Source of the DNA: Gammaproteobacteria bacterium
GTDB taxonomy: Bacteria > Pseudomonadota > Gammaproteobacteria > Pseudomonadales > Azotimanducaceae
Length of the DNA stretch: 64,000 bases
NCBI GenBank assembly: GCA_012960535.1
Contig: DUBB01000014.1
Location: forward strand, 276,015 to 340,014
Direction of reading: 5' to 3'
Below, piece by piece: positions 56,539 through 64,000 of the stretch. The position numbers and the translations under genes were made by a program. Under the pieces are notes generated by a model. It had not been told where the DNA came from and did no database searches. It saw only the letters and a list, made by a program, of their open reading frames with translations. Position 1 is the first letter of the stretch. Every line of letters begins with the position of its first letter.

Positions 56539-58062
56539 ATGACAAATCCAGATTACTTCGATAATTTTATCCGGCAGGGCCATTATCATATTCCGGTGAC
56601 CCGAGAGCTTGTGGCGGATTTTGAAACGCCACTGTCCTGTTACGTTAAAGTCGCCCGAGGTCCATACAGCTATCTGCTGGAGAGCGCTAATCAAGGTGGG
56701 GAGAAGTGGTCGCGATATTCGATAATTGGTCTTCCAGCCAATCGAGTTATAAAAGTCTATGGGGAAGAAACCACCATTGAGGAAAATGGTGAAATTATAA
56801 AGAAACTGATCACCTCGGATCCGTTGGATTTTATTGAAAAGTACCAGCAGCAATTTGCTTATCCCGAGTTACCAGGTTTGCCAGGCTATACCGGTGGTTT
56901 GGTAGGCTATTTTGGTTATGACACGGTCCGGTATGTAGAAAAGCACCTCGCTGGGATGGCCCCTCCAGATAAAATAGGCACTGCCGATATACTGTTGATG
57001 GTGTCAAACGAGCTGATTGTATTTGATAATATTAAAGGCAGAATGCATCTGGTCACGCACGCCCAGGGTCTGGAAGAAAATGCCTATGAACAGGCATGCG
57101 AGCGTCTCGATGTGATGCAAGCGGCCTTGCGGGATCCCATCCCGGATGAATTCACATCACCGTCGATTGCGCCTGCTCTTTATGACGAGGATTTTGTTTC
57201 TTCCTACGGGGAAGAAAGATTTAAGGCTGACGTCGAAAAAATTAAGGATTACATTCTGGCAGGAGATGTCATGCAGGTCGTCTTGTCGCAAGGAATGTCT
57301 TGTGGGTTTGAAGCGGAGCCACTCAATCTTTATCGAGCTCTACGAGCTATGAATCCATCCCCCTATATGTATTTCATGGATCTGGAAAGCGTGCAGATAG
57401 TGTCATCCTCGCCAGAAATTCTGGCCCGATTAGAGCATCGGGAAGCGACGGTGAGACCGTTGGCCGGAACCAGGCCAAGGGGCCTTAGCGCTGATCAGGA
57501 TCAGTTGATGGAAGAAGAATTGCTGAATGATCCAAAGGAAATTGCAGAACATCTGATGCTGATTGATCTAGGTAGGAATGATATTGGTAGAGTTGCCAAG
57601 ACTGGCACAGTGAAGGTGTCCGAGATGATGGTGGTTGAACGTTACGCTCATGTGATGCATATGGCTTCAAATGTAGACGGTGAATTGCGTGATGAATTGT
57701 CAGCAATGGATCTGCTCAGAGCGACTCTGCCAGTGGGTACATTAAGTGGCGCACCCAAAGTCAGAGCTTTAGAGATTATTGATGAACTGGAACCGGTTAA
57801 GAGAGGAATCTTTGGCGGGGCTGTGGGCTATTTTTCCTGGAACGGAAATATGGATACCGCGATTGCCATACGAACCGCCGTTCTAAAAGATGGTCGCCTC
57901 CATATTCAGGCAGGCGCCGGTGTGGTAGCAGACTCAATAGCCCAGCAGGAGTGGACAGAGACCATGGCTAAAGCAATGTCTGTCATTAAAGCAGCTGCTA
58001 TTGCCGAGTCTGGCCTGGAACTTTCGCTAGAGGAGCCCGCAAGCAGGCAGGGTCAAAGATAA
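56539..58062 (+). CDS. trpE: Anthranilate synthase component I
   Basis: 507 aa. LLESANQGGEKWSRYSIIG carries the tryptophan feedback element, and SSSPEILARLE, PLAGTRPRG, LPVGTLSGAPKVRA and IQAGAGVVADS form the chorismate site. Works with TrpG. No Trp-rich leader peptide was found upstream, so attenuation of the enteric type is not evident. Confidence 0.97.
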   Translation: MTNPDYFDNFIRQGHYHIPVTRELVADFETPLSCYVKVARGPYSYLLESANQGGEKWSRYSIIGLPANRVIKVYGEETTIEENGEIIKKLITSDPLDFIEKYQQQFAYPELPGLPGYTGGLVGYFGYDTVRYVEKHLAGMAPPDKIGTADILLMVSNELIVFDNIKGRMHLVTHAQGLEENAYEQACERLDVMQAALRDPIPDEFTSPSIAPALYDEDFVSSYGEERFKADVEKIKDYILAGDVMQVVLSQGMSCGFEAEPLNLYRALRAMNPSPYMYFMDLESVQIVSSSPEILARLEHREATVRPLAGTRPRGLSADQDQLMEEELLNDPKEIAEHLMLIDLGRNDIGRVAKTGTVKVSEMMVVERYAHVMHMASNVDGELRDELSAMDLLRATLPVGTLSGAPKVRALEIIDELEPVKRGIFGGAVGYFSWNGNMDTAIAIRTAVLKDGRLHIQAGAGVVADSIAQQEWTETMAKAMSVIKAAAIAESGLELSLEEPASRQGQR

Positions 58063-58087
58063 ATGTTAATACAGATTGGCGTAGCTT

Positions 58088-58669
58088 ATGTTGTTGATGA
58101 TTGATAATTACGATTCGTTTACTTATAACATTGTACAGTACCTGGCGATGCTGGGAGAGCAGGTTCAGGTATTTCGCAATGATGAGATTACTCTGCAGGA
58201 GATAGAGCAGCTTGCACCGGCAAGAATCGTGATCTCCCCGGGCCCGTGTACGCCAAATGAAGCAGGTATTTCTATGGATGTAATACGTCATTTTCAGGGA
58301 AGGGTTCCTATTTTAGGAATCTGCCTGGGGCATCAGAGTATTGGTCAGGTTTATGGATGTAAGATTGAGGCAGCAGGCGCTGTGATGCATGGCAAAACAT
58401 CCTTGATACATCATAGTAAAAACGGTGTTTTTCGACATTTGCCCAACCCTTTCACTGCAACCCGTTATCATTCATTGGTGATAGCTAAAAAGACCCTTAC
58501 TGATCAACTGGAAGTGACCAGTTGGACCGAAAATGAAGATGGTAGTATGGAGCAGATCATGGGGGTTCGTCATAAAATCTATCCTGTTGAAGGCGTACAG
58601 TTCCACCCGGAATCGATTCTGAGCGAGCATGGTCACGACCTCCTTCAGAATTTTTTGGATCAGGAGTAA
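58088..58669 (+). CDS. trpG: Anthranilate synthase component II (glutamine amidotransferase)
   Basis: 193 aa class I amidotransferase. [14 protein letters not shown], the nucleophile Cys in [11 protein letters not shown], and the His-Glu pair in VQFHPESIL. It supplies ammonia to TrpE. Could also serve PabB. It is 25 bases after trpE. Confidence 0.97.
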   Translation: MLLMIDNYDSFTYNIVQYLAMLGEQVQVFRNDEITLQEIEQLAPARIVISPGPCTPNEAGISMDVIRHFQGRVPILGICLGHQSIGQVYGCKIEAAGAVMHGKTSLIHHSKNGVFRHLPNPFTATRYHSLVIAKKTLTDQLEVTSWTENEDGSMEQIMGVRHKIYPVEGVQFHPESILSEHGHDLLQNFLDQE

Positions 58670-58673
58670 GCAA

Positions 58674-59705
58674 ATGGAAATAACGTTTTTGTTATCCAAA
58701 TTGACGGATAGGCAAGATTTAACAGCATTAGAAATGACCGAGCTCATGCGCCAGATTATGACCGGTAAAGCAACGCCTGCTCAGATTGGGTCTGCCTTGA
58801 CTGCATTGATGATGAAAGGAGAGACGGTCACTGAAGTTGCTGCTGCTGCGACGGTAATGCGAGAGCTGGCGCTGCGGGTGCCCGTCCATCATGAGCGCTT
58901 AGTTGACACCTGTGGCACCGGAGGCTCGGGCTCACGCAAGTTTAACGTGTCAACGGCCAGTGCTTTCGTCGTTGCAGCAGCAGGTGCTAAAGTGGCTAAA
59001 CATGGTAATAGGGCGGCAACCGGCAATAGCGGAAGCGCTGACCTGCTTGAAGCAGCTGGCGCCAGGATTGATTTAAATCCAAAACAGGTTGCAAGGTGTA
59101 TTGACACGGTAGGTCTGGGATTCTTGTTTGCTGCTAATCATCATCAGGCTATGCGGCACGCCGTAGGCCCTCGGCAGGAATTAAAGATTCGAACGCTTTT
59201 TAATGTTCTCGGGCCGCTGACAAATCCAGCGGGTGCCAAGCGACAGGTGATGGGTGTGTTCAGCCAAAACTGGCTCAGACCGCTGGCGGAAGTGCTGTGT
59301 GAACTAGCCAGCGAGCATGTAATGCTGGTGCATTCAAATGATGGTCTGGATGAAATAAGTATTGCAGCCTCAACCCAGATTGTCGAAATGAATCATGGCG
59401 AGTACAAAAGTTATCAGGTGAAGCCTGAAGACTTTGGTATGCGTGCATCTTCTCTGGAACCGCTCAGAGTGGAAAATAGTGCGCAGAGCCTCACCTTGGT
59501 TAATGCTGCTCTGAATCAGCAAGATGAAGCCGCGACCAATATGGTGTCCTTAAATGCCGGGGCGGCGATCTATGTAGCTGGACTCACTTCAGACCTCAGT
59601 GCTGGCGTAAAAATGGCTCAAGATGTTATTGCATCAGGGCAGGCGGCTGAAAGGATGAAATTTTTTGTGGATTTTACCGTTGAAGTTGCTGATTCTGAAT
59701 TATGA
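58674..59705 (+). CDS. trpD: Anthranilate phosphoribosyltransferase
   Basis: 343 aa. VDTCGTGGSGSRKFNVSTASAF (split), KHGNRAATGNSGSADLLEAAG, and RTLFNVLGPLTNP bind PRPP and anthranilate. ATG 58674 is chosen with AGGAG upstream; the frame extends further back but into trpG. It overlaps trpC by 4 bases. Confidence 0.97.
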   Translation: MEITFLLSKLTDRQDLTALEMTELMRQIMTGKATPAQIGSALTALMMKGETVTEVAAAATVMRELALRVPVHHERLVDTCGTGGSGSRKFNVSTASAFVVAAAGAKVAKHGNRAATGNSGSADLLEAAGARIDLNPKQVARCIDTVGLGFLFAANHHQAMRHAVGPRQELKIRTLFNVLGPLTNPAGAKRQVMGVFSQNWLRPLAEVLCELASEHVMLVHSNDGLDEISIAASTQIVEMNHGEYKSYQVKPEDFGMRASSLEPLRVENSAQSLTLVNAALNQQDEAATNMVSLNAGAAIYVAGLTSDLSAGVKMAQDVIASGQAAERMKFFVDFTVEVADSEL

Positions 59706-60493
59706 GTGTGCCAACTATCCTGGAAAATATCGTTGCCGAAAAACGCACCCACGTTGCCATGAGGAAAAAGCAGCAATCGATATTACACCTCCAGGAAATT
59801 GGCCCTACTGCACCTCCCAGAGGCTTTGTTCGCGCCTTAGTTGATGATCTGGCCAAGGGCAGGCCTGCGGTAATTGCCGAGATCAAGAAAGCTTCTCCTT
59901 CTAAAGGTCTTATCCGGGCAGATTTTAGTGTGCCTGAAATAGCGAAATCCTATGAAAAATTTGGTGCAACCTGCATCTCGTGTTTGACCGATGAAGCCTT
60001 CTTTCAGGGTCGAGACAGCTATTTGTCGGATATAAAAGCCGCTGTCGCGCTGCCGGTACTAAGAAAAGATTTCATAATAGATGAATACCAGGTCCATGAA
60101 TCTTTGGTGCTTGGAGCTGACTGCATATTGCTGATCGCAGCTATTCTGGATTCCACACAGATGTCTGATTATTACCAGCTTGCTCAGGAACTGGGTTTGG
60201 ATGTCCTGATCGAAGTGCATGATGCGGTTGAGTTGGAACAGGTACTTGAGCTGAGTCCTGAACTGGTGGGTATCAATAATCGTAATCTGCATACCTTCCA
60301 GGTGAGTTTAGATACCACCCTGGAATTGATTAACCGAGTGCCTGAAAATGCGCTGGTTGTCACGGAAAGTGGCATTCGTGAACGCGCTGACGTTGTAAAA
60401 ATGCAGCGTCATCAAGTGCGCTGTTTTCTGGTAGGAGAAGCCTTTATGCGTTTTGACGAACCAGGAGAAAAACTCGTGGAGTTATTTCTTTAA
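59702..60493 (+). CDS. trpC: Indole-3-glycerol phosphate synthase
   Basis: 263 aa, single-function (no TrpF fusion). EIKKASPSKGLIRADF, LRKDFIIDEYQ, VGINNRNLHTF and VTESGIRERADV carry the catalytic Lys and Glu residues. trpF, trpB and trpA are not in the window. Its last 29 bases are repeated just downstream, where they form a terminator hairpin. Confidence 0.97.
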   Translation: MSVPTILENIVAEKRTHVAMRKKQQSILHLQEIGPTAPPRGFVRALVDDLAKGRPAVIAEIKKASPSKGLIRADFSVPEIAKSYEKFGATCISCLTDEAFFQGRDSYLSDIKAAVALPVLRKDFIIDEYQVHESLVLGADCILLIAAILDSTQMSDYYQLAQELGLDVLIEVHDAVELEQVLELSPELVGINNRNLHTFQVSLDTTLELINRVPENALVVTESGIRERADVVKMQRHQVRCFLVGEAFMRFDEPGEKLVELFL

Positions 60494-60528
60494 CGCTCTG
60501 AGAAAAGCTCGTGGAGCTTTTTCTTTAA
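60465..60528. repeat. 29-bp direct duplication of the trpC 3' end
   Basis: Copy 1 (60465-60493) is the end of trpC including its stop; copy 2 (60500-60528) matches 26 of 29 bases. The changes in copy 2 improve pairing and create the terminator stem. Confidence 0.9.
60503..60526 (+). terminator. Rho-independent terminator after trpC
   Basis: Stem AAAAGCTC (60503-60510), loop GTG, stem GAGCTTTT (60514-60521), then TCTTT. It ends the trpE-G-D-C cluster and lies entirely inside the duplicated copy of the trpC end. Confidence 0.85.
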
Positions 60529-60565
60529 GCCCAAGTTCTTTAAGCCCAAGTCCTATAAGCCCAAG
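60521..60565. repeat. 15-bp tandem repeat, three copies
   Basis: Units ttctttaagcccaag at 60521 and 60536 (identical) and tcctataagcccaag at 60551. They start within the terminator tail. The rest of the gap to 60741 has no gene. Confidence 0.88.
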
Positions 60566-60741
60566 AGAAAAGCGCAGGACGTTTTCTATAAACACAAGAG
60601 AAAGCGCTTATTGGCCTCATGATGTGCAGCTAAAATGCATTTAGAATCAGGCCATCGGCCAAACCACCTGTTCCGTTTTTGCAAAGGCAGCTAAAAAGGC
60701 GCCAGGGAGAACAAGTAGGTATATTTTGGGCTCAGATATAG

Positions 60742-61788
60742 TCATTGCTTAGCCACAGAAAGTAGCGGCTCAATATCAACTGCATAGCCGAATATTGCCG
60801 GTTGCCCGCCAGTGTGAATAAACAACAAGGTTTTTTCCTGATTAGTTTGACGGGCAAGCTGAATAAAGCCCGCCATGGCGCGTCCCGTATAAACAGGGTC
60901 CAAGATTAAACCCTCCTGGTGAGCCGATAATTTTATGGCTTCAAGAACTGCATCGTTTATTTTGCCGTATCCGGGAGCAAGATTATCGTCTGAAAGCTCA
61001 ATATCATCATTACCCACAGGGTTGGTTATTTTAAGTAATTTGGCGATGGCTGCGCAGTGCATAACAATGCGCTGGTATTGAAGATCTTTTGTGCGACGAA
61101 CACAAATACCTTTCACTGGAATAATAGAGCCGGATGAACGCAAACCAAAAAGTAAGCCGGCATGGGTAGCGCCACTACCAGACGCCACAATAATTTCATC
61201 AATGGTGAAGCTTGATTCTGCTATTTGTGCCAGTATTTCTTGCGCTGCCACAACATAGCCGAGAGCGCCTAATGGCGGATGGCCAAGGCTAAGATGAATA
61301 ATATAGGGCTTTCTGCCATTGGTTCGTAAACGCTGTGCGATTTCTTCTAAGCTGCGGTCTGCCCCTTGTTCGTCCTCGCCTTCTGGGTAAAAGTGAAGGG
61401 TTGCCCCCAGTAATTTATCAAGCAGGACATTGCCTGACTGACTATACAGCTCAGATGTGTTCTGAACCCGGTTCTCTAGTTGAATATGGCAATCCATGCT
61501 CGCCGTGCGCGCTGCGGCTGCGGCTAAACGCACGAAATTGGATTGAACAGCGCCCGTGATTAAAATAGTATCCGCACCTTGGGCAGCCGCCTCTCCTAAG
61601 TAGAATTCTAATTGTCGAACTTTGTTACCACCGAAAGCGAGCCCTGTGCAATCATCACGCTTAATCAAAAGACTCAGGTTGTTTTTATTGCATGATAAGA
61701 TTCTACTAAGGTTTCTCATTTCATCTATAGGTGTAGGGCTATGTCCTAGGGCTATACGAGGGTAATTATTTAAGCAACCGATAGTCAT
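60742..61788 (-). CDS. PLP-dependent D-cysteine desulfhydrase/ACC deaminase family
   Basis: 348 aa. LLIKRDDCTGLAFGGNKVRQLEF holds the PLP lysine (GGNK), GAVQSNFVRLAAAAA the substrate carboxylate loop, and ASGSGATHAGLLFGL the phosphate loop. D-cysteine desulfhydrase (to pyruvate, sulfide, ammonia) is more likely than ACC deaminase. AGGTGG precedes the ATG. Stand-alone, opposite to the trp operon, at the start of what looks like an accessory segment. Confidence 0.85.
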   Translation of the reverse strand: MTIGCLNNYPRIALGHSPTPIDEMRNLSRILSCNKNNLSLLIKRDDCTGLAFGGNKVRQLEFYLGEAAAQGADTILITGAVQSNFVRLAAAAARTASMDCHIQLENRVQNTSELYSQSGNVLLDKLLGATLHFYPEGEDEQGADRSLEEIAQRLRTNGRKPYIIHLSLGHPPLGALGYVVAAQEILAQIAESSFTIDEIIVASGSGATHAGLLFGLRSSGSIIPVKGICVRRTKDLQYQRIVMHCAAIAKLLKITNPVGNDDIELSDDNLAPGYGKINDAVLEAIKLSAHQEGLILDPVYTGRAMAGFIQLARQTNQEKTLLFIHTGGQPAIFGYAVDIEPLLSVAKQ

Positions 61789-61988
61789 AATTCCACCTTC
61801 TCAAATTGGTTATTACTTAATGCTGATGGCCCTAAATCCGATTGATGTCCTTGGCCGAAAAGCTGATTTAAAAGACTTTTAATCGAATAAATTCTTGATT
61901 AGGACACTATTGAAGTTCTGTAAAAATGCGTTATCTAATTTCTATTCTCTAAGATGCTTCACTCCGCCCTTTAATTAATCAAGGCAGG

Positions 61989-62444
61989 TTAAGTGGCAGG
62001 GTGCTTAAGATCAAACAATAAATGTTTTGATAAATCGCCAATCAGATCGGGTATCGATTGTCGCCGCCGGAAACGCCAGTGGCCATTAGCGCGCTCGAAA
62101 CTATCCTTATAACGACCCGCTATGATGGGTTGCAGTGCAAAGGTTTCAGTTGATTGCAACACTGTAAAATACGATCTGGCGGTTGCCTTATCTGAGGATT
62201 CATCAACCTCAATGATAACGTTGGTAGTGATGTGTTTTGTATGGGGTGTGTTGGTGTTTGAATCGATGTTGACGGCTTGGCGCTGCAAAGCAAGAAATTC
62301 TTCAGCACCACGGGTAACCAGTTTCCCGTCGGGTCCAATAAAATCGGCATAACAAAAAAGTTGTGCCATACCTTCCAGGTTTCCTGAATCAATCAGCTCC
62401 GCATACTTATAAATCAGATTTTCAATTTCACGATAGCTATCCAT
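61989..62444 (-). CDS. SnoaL-like (NTF2-fold) protein
   Basis: 151 aa, nuclear-transport-factor-2 fold of the SnoaL_4 type. YREIENLIYKYAELIDSGNLEGMAQLF opening, central HITTNVIIEVDESSDKATARSYFTVLQ, and HWRFRRRQSIPDLIGDLSKHL. Members include dehydratases, isomerases and ring-hydroxylating small subunits; the substrate cannot be assigned. GGAAGG precedes the ATG. No partner oxygenase is adjacent. Confidence 0.78.
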   Translation of the reverse strand: MDSYREIENLIYKYAELIDSGNLEGMAQLFCYADFIGPDGKLVTRGAEEFLALQRQAVNIDSNTNTPHTKHITTNVIIEVDESSDKATARSYFTVLQSTETFALQPIIAGRYKDSFERANGHWRFRRRQSIPDLIGDLSKHLLFDLKHPAT

Positions 62445-62572
62445 GTAGACTCTTTACCTTCCTTTTGTCCGTAAGTCTACTTGGCTGCGGAGGCCGACCA
62501 GGCTAGGGGTGCATCTCCTGTGCGCGTTTAGGGGATTCCAGGACATTTTAGAAATCTTGGAAACCGTGGTTT

Positions 62573-62694
62573 AGAATAATTGGGGTCGGAGTAAAATTTA
62601 CATTCTTATCACATGGCTTGGAGCGAAAGGCGAAAGGCTTCAGGCCGTAAACCAAAGACGAAATTGTAAATTTTACTCCGACCCCAATTATTCT
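62573..62694. repeat. Palindrome-ended repeat element, copy 1
   Basis: 122 bp with perfect terminal inverted repeats of about 29 bases (beginning agaataattggggtcggag). The core is directional and includes a GC-rich internal segment gcgaaaggcgaaaggcttca. Copy 2 at 63588-63707 has the same orientation and is almost identical. The gtcggagtaaaatttac end resembles REP-like repeats found near IS200-type (RAYT) transposases in gammaproteobacteria (recollection, not searched). Probably a non-autonomous mobile element. The rest of the 330-bp gap (62445-62774) holds nothing else I recognise. Confidence 0.85.
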
Positions 62695-62774
62695 GGACGA
62701 GTGATTTGGGTGATGACCATTTGTTCCTGCCAGCCAGTGCTAGTAGCATCTCTCAAACGCTTGGGGATAATCTA

Positions 62775-63560
62775 ATGAAAATATTTTTTGCGACGGCCCT
62801 AATCTCTGCAGTGCTGATACCCGCCACCAAAATTTACGCGGAAGAGTCTGGGTTAAATCAGTCTGACGCAGCGGAATCAGTCGCCGAGATTATCGATATA
62901 TCCATGATGCCCGCCAAACTGAGGAACGACGAATATTCACTCGCAAATGCGATCGAGTTTCCGAGATCAAGTAAAGGCGACGTTAGTTTATCAATAGCTT
63001 GCAACGCACCGGTTACCCGACAGGGCGCCCTCTGGCAGCGCGGCCAATTATGGGTTTCGCCTTCACCTGAGCACAATAGTTATTGCATCAGCAGCAGTGA
63101 CGAATTATGGCCTTACGAAAAGAAAGTCATTGAAGCGCTGCGACGCGCCAAGATGGTTCCAGCGCAGGCATACGGTAAAAACGTTGCCGTGAGTATAAAG
63201 TTCACTGTCATCTTCATACGTACCGATGACCGAGAAGAAATCTATGTCGTTCCAAACTGGTATTTGAATAACAGCGAGTTCGGTCTGAACTACTACGCAC
63301 CTCAGGTGGTGCAAAACTCGATATTGAAAAACAGTTCACCCCGTTGTTTAAGCGGGGATTTACTGCTTCGCGCAGTGGTGGATGACAAGGGGCTAATTTC
63401 CAGTATTGCGCATCACCGGGGAAAGGTTTCTAAGAAGTGCCTAGGTCGAGCCTTTCACTGGGTAGAATCCTGGAAGTTCATCCCAGGGAAGGTCAACGGT
63501 GTTTCCACCCAGATGCCGTTTCTTATTACAGTCAGTCGAAGAGCAGACTTCGGTGTTTGA
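62775..63560 (+). CDS. Secreted protein with TonB-C-like domain
   Basis: About 261 aa. Signal peptide MKIFFATALISAVLIPATKIYA to about residue 22, an unassigned middle, and a C-terminal stretch LSGDLLLRAVVDDKGLISSI ... WKFIPGKVNG resembling the TonB/AgmX C-terminal fold. Four cysteines may form disulfides. ATG 62775 is chosen because it begins the signal peptide. The gene lies between two copies of the 120-bp repeat element, so it may have moved as cargo. Confidence 0.7.
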   Translation: MKIFFATALISAVLIPATKIYAEESGLNQSDAAESVAEIIDISMMPAKLRNDEYSLANAIEFPRSSKGDVSLSIACNAPVTRQGALWQRGQLWVSPSPEHNSYCISSSDELWPYEKKVIEALRRAKMVPAQAYGKNVAVSIKFTVIFIRTDDREEIYVVPNWYLNNSEFGLNYYAPQVVQNSILKNSSPRCLSGDLLLRAVVDDKGLISSIAHHRGKVSKKCLGRAFHWVESWKFIPGKVNGVSTQMPFLITVSRRADFGV

Positions 63561-63587
63561 GGTTTAGTAAGACTTCTTCTTCGCTGT

Positions 63588-63707
63588 GAATAATCGGGGT
63601 CGGAGTAAAATTTACATTCTTATCACATGGCTTGGAGCGAAAGGCGAAAGGCTTCAGGCCGTAAACCAAAGACGAAATTGTAAATTTTACTCCGACCCCA
63701 ATTATTC
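63588..63707. repeat. Palindrome-ended repeat element, copy 2
   Basis: 120 bp, same orientation as copy 1 and differing visibly only near one end (a C for T in the left arm). It keeps the long terminal inverted repeats. It lies between the TonB-C-like gene and the DUF1214 gene. Confidence 0.85.
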
Positions 63708-63713
63708 GAACTT

Positions 63714-64000
63714 TCATTCTTGGGGCATGATGTCCTGCAGAGGGTAGGTCTCGTCAAAATAAGCTTGGGTCGGGCCATAGAAACGCAAATAGGAAAACCA
63801 ACTTTCATCGGGGTTGGTCTGAATCCAATTGGCTGTATCAACTCCAGTGGGCAACTCCGGGCCAAAGTGCAGAGTCACGGAGCCATCCTCGTTTTCGCTA
63901 AGCCCTGTTCTGGAACTCAACACTGGCCTGTTTTCATCATTCATAATGAGTGTTCTGGTATTCACATCGTAAACAACTATTGACCAGAATAACTTGGCGG
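63714..64000 (-). CDS. DUF1214 domain protein, C-terminal part (cut by window edge)
   Basis: The frame is open to the right edge, so the 5' part is outside. The visible 95 residues include LFWSIVVYDVNTRTLI, DGSVTLHFGPELP, NWIQTNPDESWFSYLRFYGPTQAYF and end MPQE. This is the standard C-terminus of DUF1214 proteins, often fused to DUF1254. Function is not established. Its stop lies only 6 bases from repeat copy 2. Confidence 0.85.
   Translation of the reverse strand, partial: AKLFWSIVVYDVNTRTLIMNDENRPVLSSRTGLSENEDGSVTLHFGPELPTGVDTANWIQTNPDESWFSYLRFYGPTQAYFDETYPLQDIMPQE

Overview
The window looks like chromosomal DNA of a gammaproteobacterium, probably an uncultured or marine-type lineage with a Pseudomonas/Cellvibrio-like housekeeping layout. 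Support comes from gene order: lptD-surA-pdxA-rsmA-apaH, prmA-(DUF3426)-dusB-fis-purH-purD, trpE-trpG-trpD-trpC, amgK-murU, and mpl. No tRNA, rRNA, CRISPR array, prophage or complete insertion sequence was seen. Placement below class is inference.

Layout. 1-0.9 kb: the end of a Co-type nitrile hydratase operon (alpha subunit, accessory protein); the beta subunit should lie left of the window. 0.9-10.8 kb: a minus-strand array of ten tightly packed genes. It encodes a YejB/YejE-type peptide ABC transporter with its lipoprotein binding protein and two ATPases, then a Nudix hydrolase, a KdsD-like isomerase, an MTD1-type methylene-tetrahydrofolate dehydrogenase, a separate methenyl-tetrahydrofolate cyclohydrolase and a degenerate DUF885 protein. 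10.9-21 kb: an aquaporin fragment broken by an 11-bp tandem repeat, a family VIII esterase-like hydrolase next to a flavin monooxygenase, a flavodoxin/ferredoxin reductase, an M15 peptidase, two adjacent acyl-CoA dehydrogenases, and argS-folA-nitronate monooxygenase. 21-29 kb: a hybrid histidine kinase with an altered receiver, mpl, a membrane protein, an MFS exporter and a third acyl-CoA dehydrogenase. 29-36.6 kb: ctaA-nadE, hsp20, PPi-type phosphofructokinase, a frameshifted carboxymuconolactone decarboxylase pseudogene and a K+-dependent-type membrane pyrophosphatase. 36.6-39 kb: DUF2333, a lipoprotein and a stand-alone DsbD N-terminal domain. 39-60.5 kb: core housekeeping operons (aroQ, prmA-dusB-fis-purHD, cca-folM, lptD operon, amgK-murU, rpe, trp). 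60.7-64 kb: accessory genes and two near-identical 120-bp elements with inverted-repeat ends flanking a TonB-C-like gene.

How the genes fit together. Peptidoglycan recycling is represented twice (Mpl; AmgK-MurU). Pyrophosphate metabolism is represented by Pfp and HppA. Folate one-carbon chemistry appears in FolA, FolM, the split MTD1-type dehydrogenase/cyclohydrolase pair and its purine consumer PurH. Several canonical clusters lack members: accBC between aroQ and prmA, apaG between rsmA and apaH, gph after rpe, and the transmembrane and C-terminal part of DsbD. Short tandem duplications recur beside gene ends. I found no single clearly new defence or mobile system. The best leads are the split one-carbon module inside the peptide-uptake operon, the D-to-E receiver kinase beside mpl, the frame-shifting 11-bp repeat, and the paired palindrome-ended elements.
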